Shown here in pieces: positions 4,901-5,050 of a stretch of 5,050 nucleotides of DNA (its first letter is position 1; every line of letters begins with the position of its first letter). Source of the stretch: an uncultured Methylococcaceae bacterium (lineage in GTDB: Bacteria; Pseudomonadota; Gammaproteobacteria; Methylococcales; Methylomonadaceae); contig CAIQND010000668.1 in the NCBI GenBank assembly GCA_903873045.1, positions 1 to 5,050 on the forward strand. The letters are read 5' to 3'. The translations under genes were made by a program, and so were the position numbers. Under the pieces are notes generated by a model. It was not told where the DNA came from. It saw only the letters and a program-made list of their open reading frames with translations, and searched no databases.

Positions 4901-5050
4901 GACTTAAAAACGATGCCCAGTAAGGCCAGATAGACGTTTTCTGCGCCTGAGCCAATGGTGCCGGAAGCGGCATGTAAGCCGCCATAACGCTTACCTTGAG
5001 TGCTGATGTTGATAAGATGATCTGTTATTTCAGTGGGTAATTTCGCGATA
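1915..5050 (-). CDS. brxC: BREX system P-loop ATPase BrxC/PglY (C-terminal ~1044 residues, 5' end outside window)
   Basis: BrxC/PglY is a large ATPase of the BREX phage-defence system, needed for defence and, in studied systems, for host methylation with PglX and PglZ. The frame is open from the right edge to the TGA at 1915-1917. The TTG at 4891-4893 is internal, because 52 more in-frame residues precede it. Counting from the first visible residue: a glycine-rich stretch GLHAASGTIGSGA (24-36) in the early ATPase domain; Walker B LIVLDE (154-159, acidic pair D158-E159), followed by VQQYID; a sensor-1-like strand LLFVATGQNAL (189-199, N197); GRFQIPVQLS (~210-219); YPMLP (275-279), the family's F/Y-P-x-x-P element; a winged-helix-like part (~367-442); a charged helical stretch (~446-482); a second alpha/beta region with TLYVYIPARNKSEL (541-554) and RGLPTTLEG (571-579); long helical stretches; and a C-terminal block LEPKVQQVKLPHRTLKT...AWLEEVEQQ...NGPLVV (1002-1044) typical of BrxC. 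The Walker A lysine lies outside the window. Full-length members are ~1200 residues, so ~150 are missing. No frameshift is seen. A subtype call (type 3-like) is inference from the pglX start. Confidence 0.88.
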   Translation of the reverse strand, partial: IAKLPTEITDHLINISTQGKRYGGLHAASGTIGSGAENVYLALLGIVFKSAGLPEQYHLARFVMWLKSEGHYEKVKQAVESHGKNFQKELSHLYMSPLIAKALLEVIPNLAANDSEVHQLLKAEYPKVNDVTNDQMIEAITEALTINDQFPLTLIVLDEVQQYIDKDSSKAYQVQEVTETCSKHFGGKLLFVATGQNALSGTTSLSRLMGRFQIPVQLSDVDVESVIRKIILQKKETAKPEVQDVISQNLGEISRHLSGTKIEHRKEDETIMVSDYPMLPIRRRFWEKVLRIIDTTGTVSQLRSQLKVIHEATRESANKPLGYVIGADFIYGQIATDLLYTGMISKEISETIGKLSAGSEDEQLQSRLLALIYLIGKLPTDPIADIGVRATEHMLADLLLEDLNAGSIELRKKIPELLQQLLNQGILMALDTSSGVEYRLQTQESSQWHDTYRQQEAEFQGNIQRIENKREDLLHHKIQELANTIRITQGKSKEQRNLLLNFDAEVPKDASKKIYIWVQDGWKNDEKSLLAEAHKANQDMPTLYVYIPARNKSELHKALITREAAQATLDMRGLPTTLEGKDARAAMETRLNEAKKQVDILLKEIIEGIKVFQAGGTEIPVDNLKAQLEQAAKASMIRLYGDFDKADHSGWGKVYDRARQDGAENALEAVDYSGDIEKHPVCAEILKFIGASKKGAEIRDNFKAAPYGWSQDCIDGGLFALLATGVIRAKDAAHKPVDNKTLDRSKLTQASFQVESITIKPVQLIQIRKLLTEAGLKCNPQEELSKIPEFILKARQLAENAGGEAPKPEKVDTTLLEAITQQSGNTQLLALYDQREALKTQLDSWQQSADKIAKRLPAWNTLKQLLQLSKGLAFHEELQTQYDAILNNRSLLADPDPVESQVKSVTDKLRNAITVLSEQFNLEYQLLKEQLEENANWQKLTPAQQQQILDNYDLNEPDAITVNTVEELIDSLETCSIKHWNDRTQAQNIKFNFASLDAAKLLEPKVQQVKLPHRTLKTEADIKAWLEEVEQQMLKDLQNGPLVV

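Noticed and set aside
4942..4980. Walker A motif in GTIGSGA near the start of the visible BrxC frame
   Set aside because: It is glycine-rich but lacks the GK(S/T) needed for a P-loop; the real Walker A is expected upstream, outside the window.

Overview
All genes in this window read on the minus strand, so the transcription order runs from high to low coordinates. The right-hand 3.1 kb is one long open frame that is still open at the window edge. It is the C-terminal ~1044 residues of a BrxC/PglY-type P-loop ATPase, a core component of BREX anti-phage defence. At the left edge are the first 26 codons of a protein whose start resembles the N-terminus of the PglX/BrxX DNA methyltransferases, as found in BREX type 3-like loci. 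The order brxC then pglX is the usual core order, so the window probably samples the middle of a BREX operon.

The unusual part lies between these two genes, where other BREX loci have a short gap. About 1.83 kb (81-1914) is filled by ten copies of a ~100-bp tandem unit in three blocks of 5, 3 and 2 copies (transcription order), with two small genes placed between the blocks. Each unit is a 72-73 bp near-perfect palindrome centred on AAAAGCTTTT plus a ~27-bp conserved linker. The arms are built of 10-bp steps around ATTCGTG/CACGAAT. The mismatches between arms are mostly of a kind that still pair as G-U in minus-strand RNA, which suggests the units act as RNA hairpins in the operon transcript.

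The two enclosed genes are a DUF1778/TacA-like ribbon-helix-helix antitoxin (918-1355), with no toxin next to it and an unusual C-terminal extension whose last ten residues are repeat-encoded, and a GxxExxY-family PD-(D/E)xK nuclease-like protein (277-651), whose stop codon lies in repeat linker sequence. The antitoxin-like gene has its own candidate promoter with an 11-bp-phased direct repeat and a 15-bp inverted repeat, a plausible autoregulatory operator. The GxxExxY gene and the pglX-like gene start at exactly the same distance (16 nt) from a hairpin and have the same TGAGA Shine-Dalgarno in the linker.

The organism cannot be named from this window. Moderate-to-low GC, clear Shine-Dalgarno sites, and a BREX locus with a TacA-like antitoxin are compatible with a proteobacterium, possibly a gammaproteobacterium; this is only an impression. 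A reasonable working model is a BREX operon invaded by a repeat-plus-passenger cassette that may alter expression of pglX relative to brxC.
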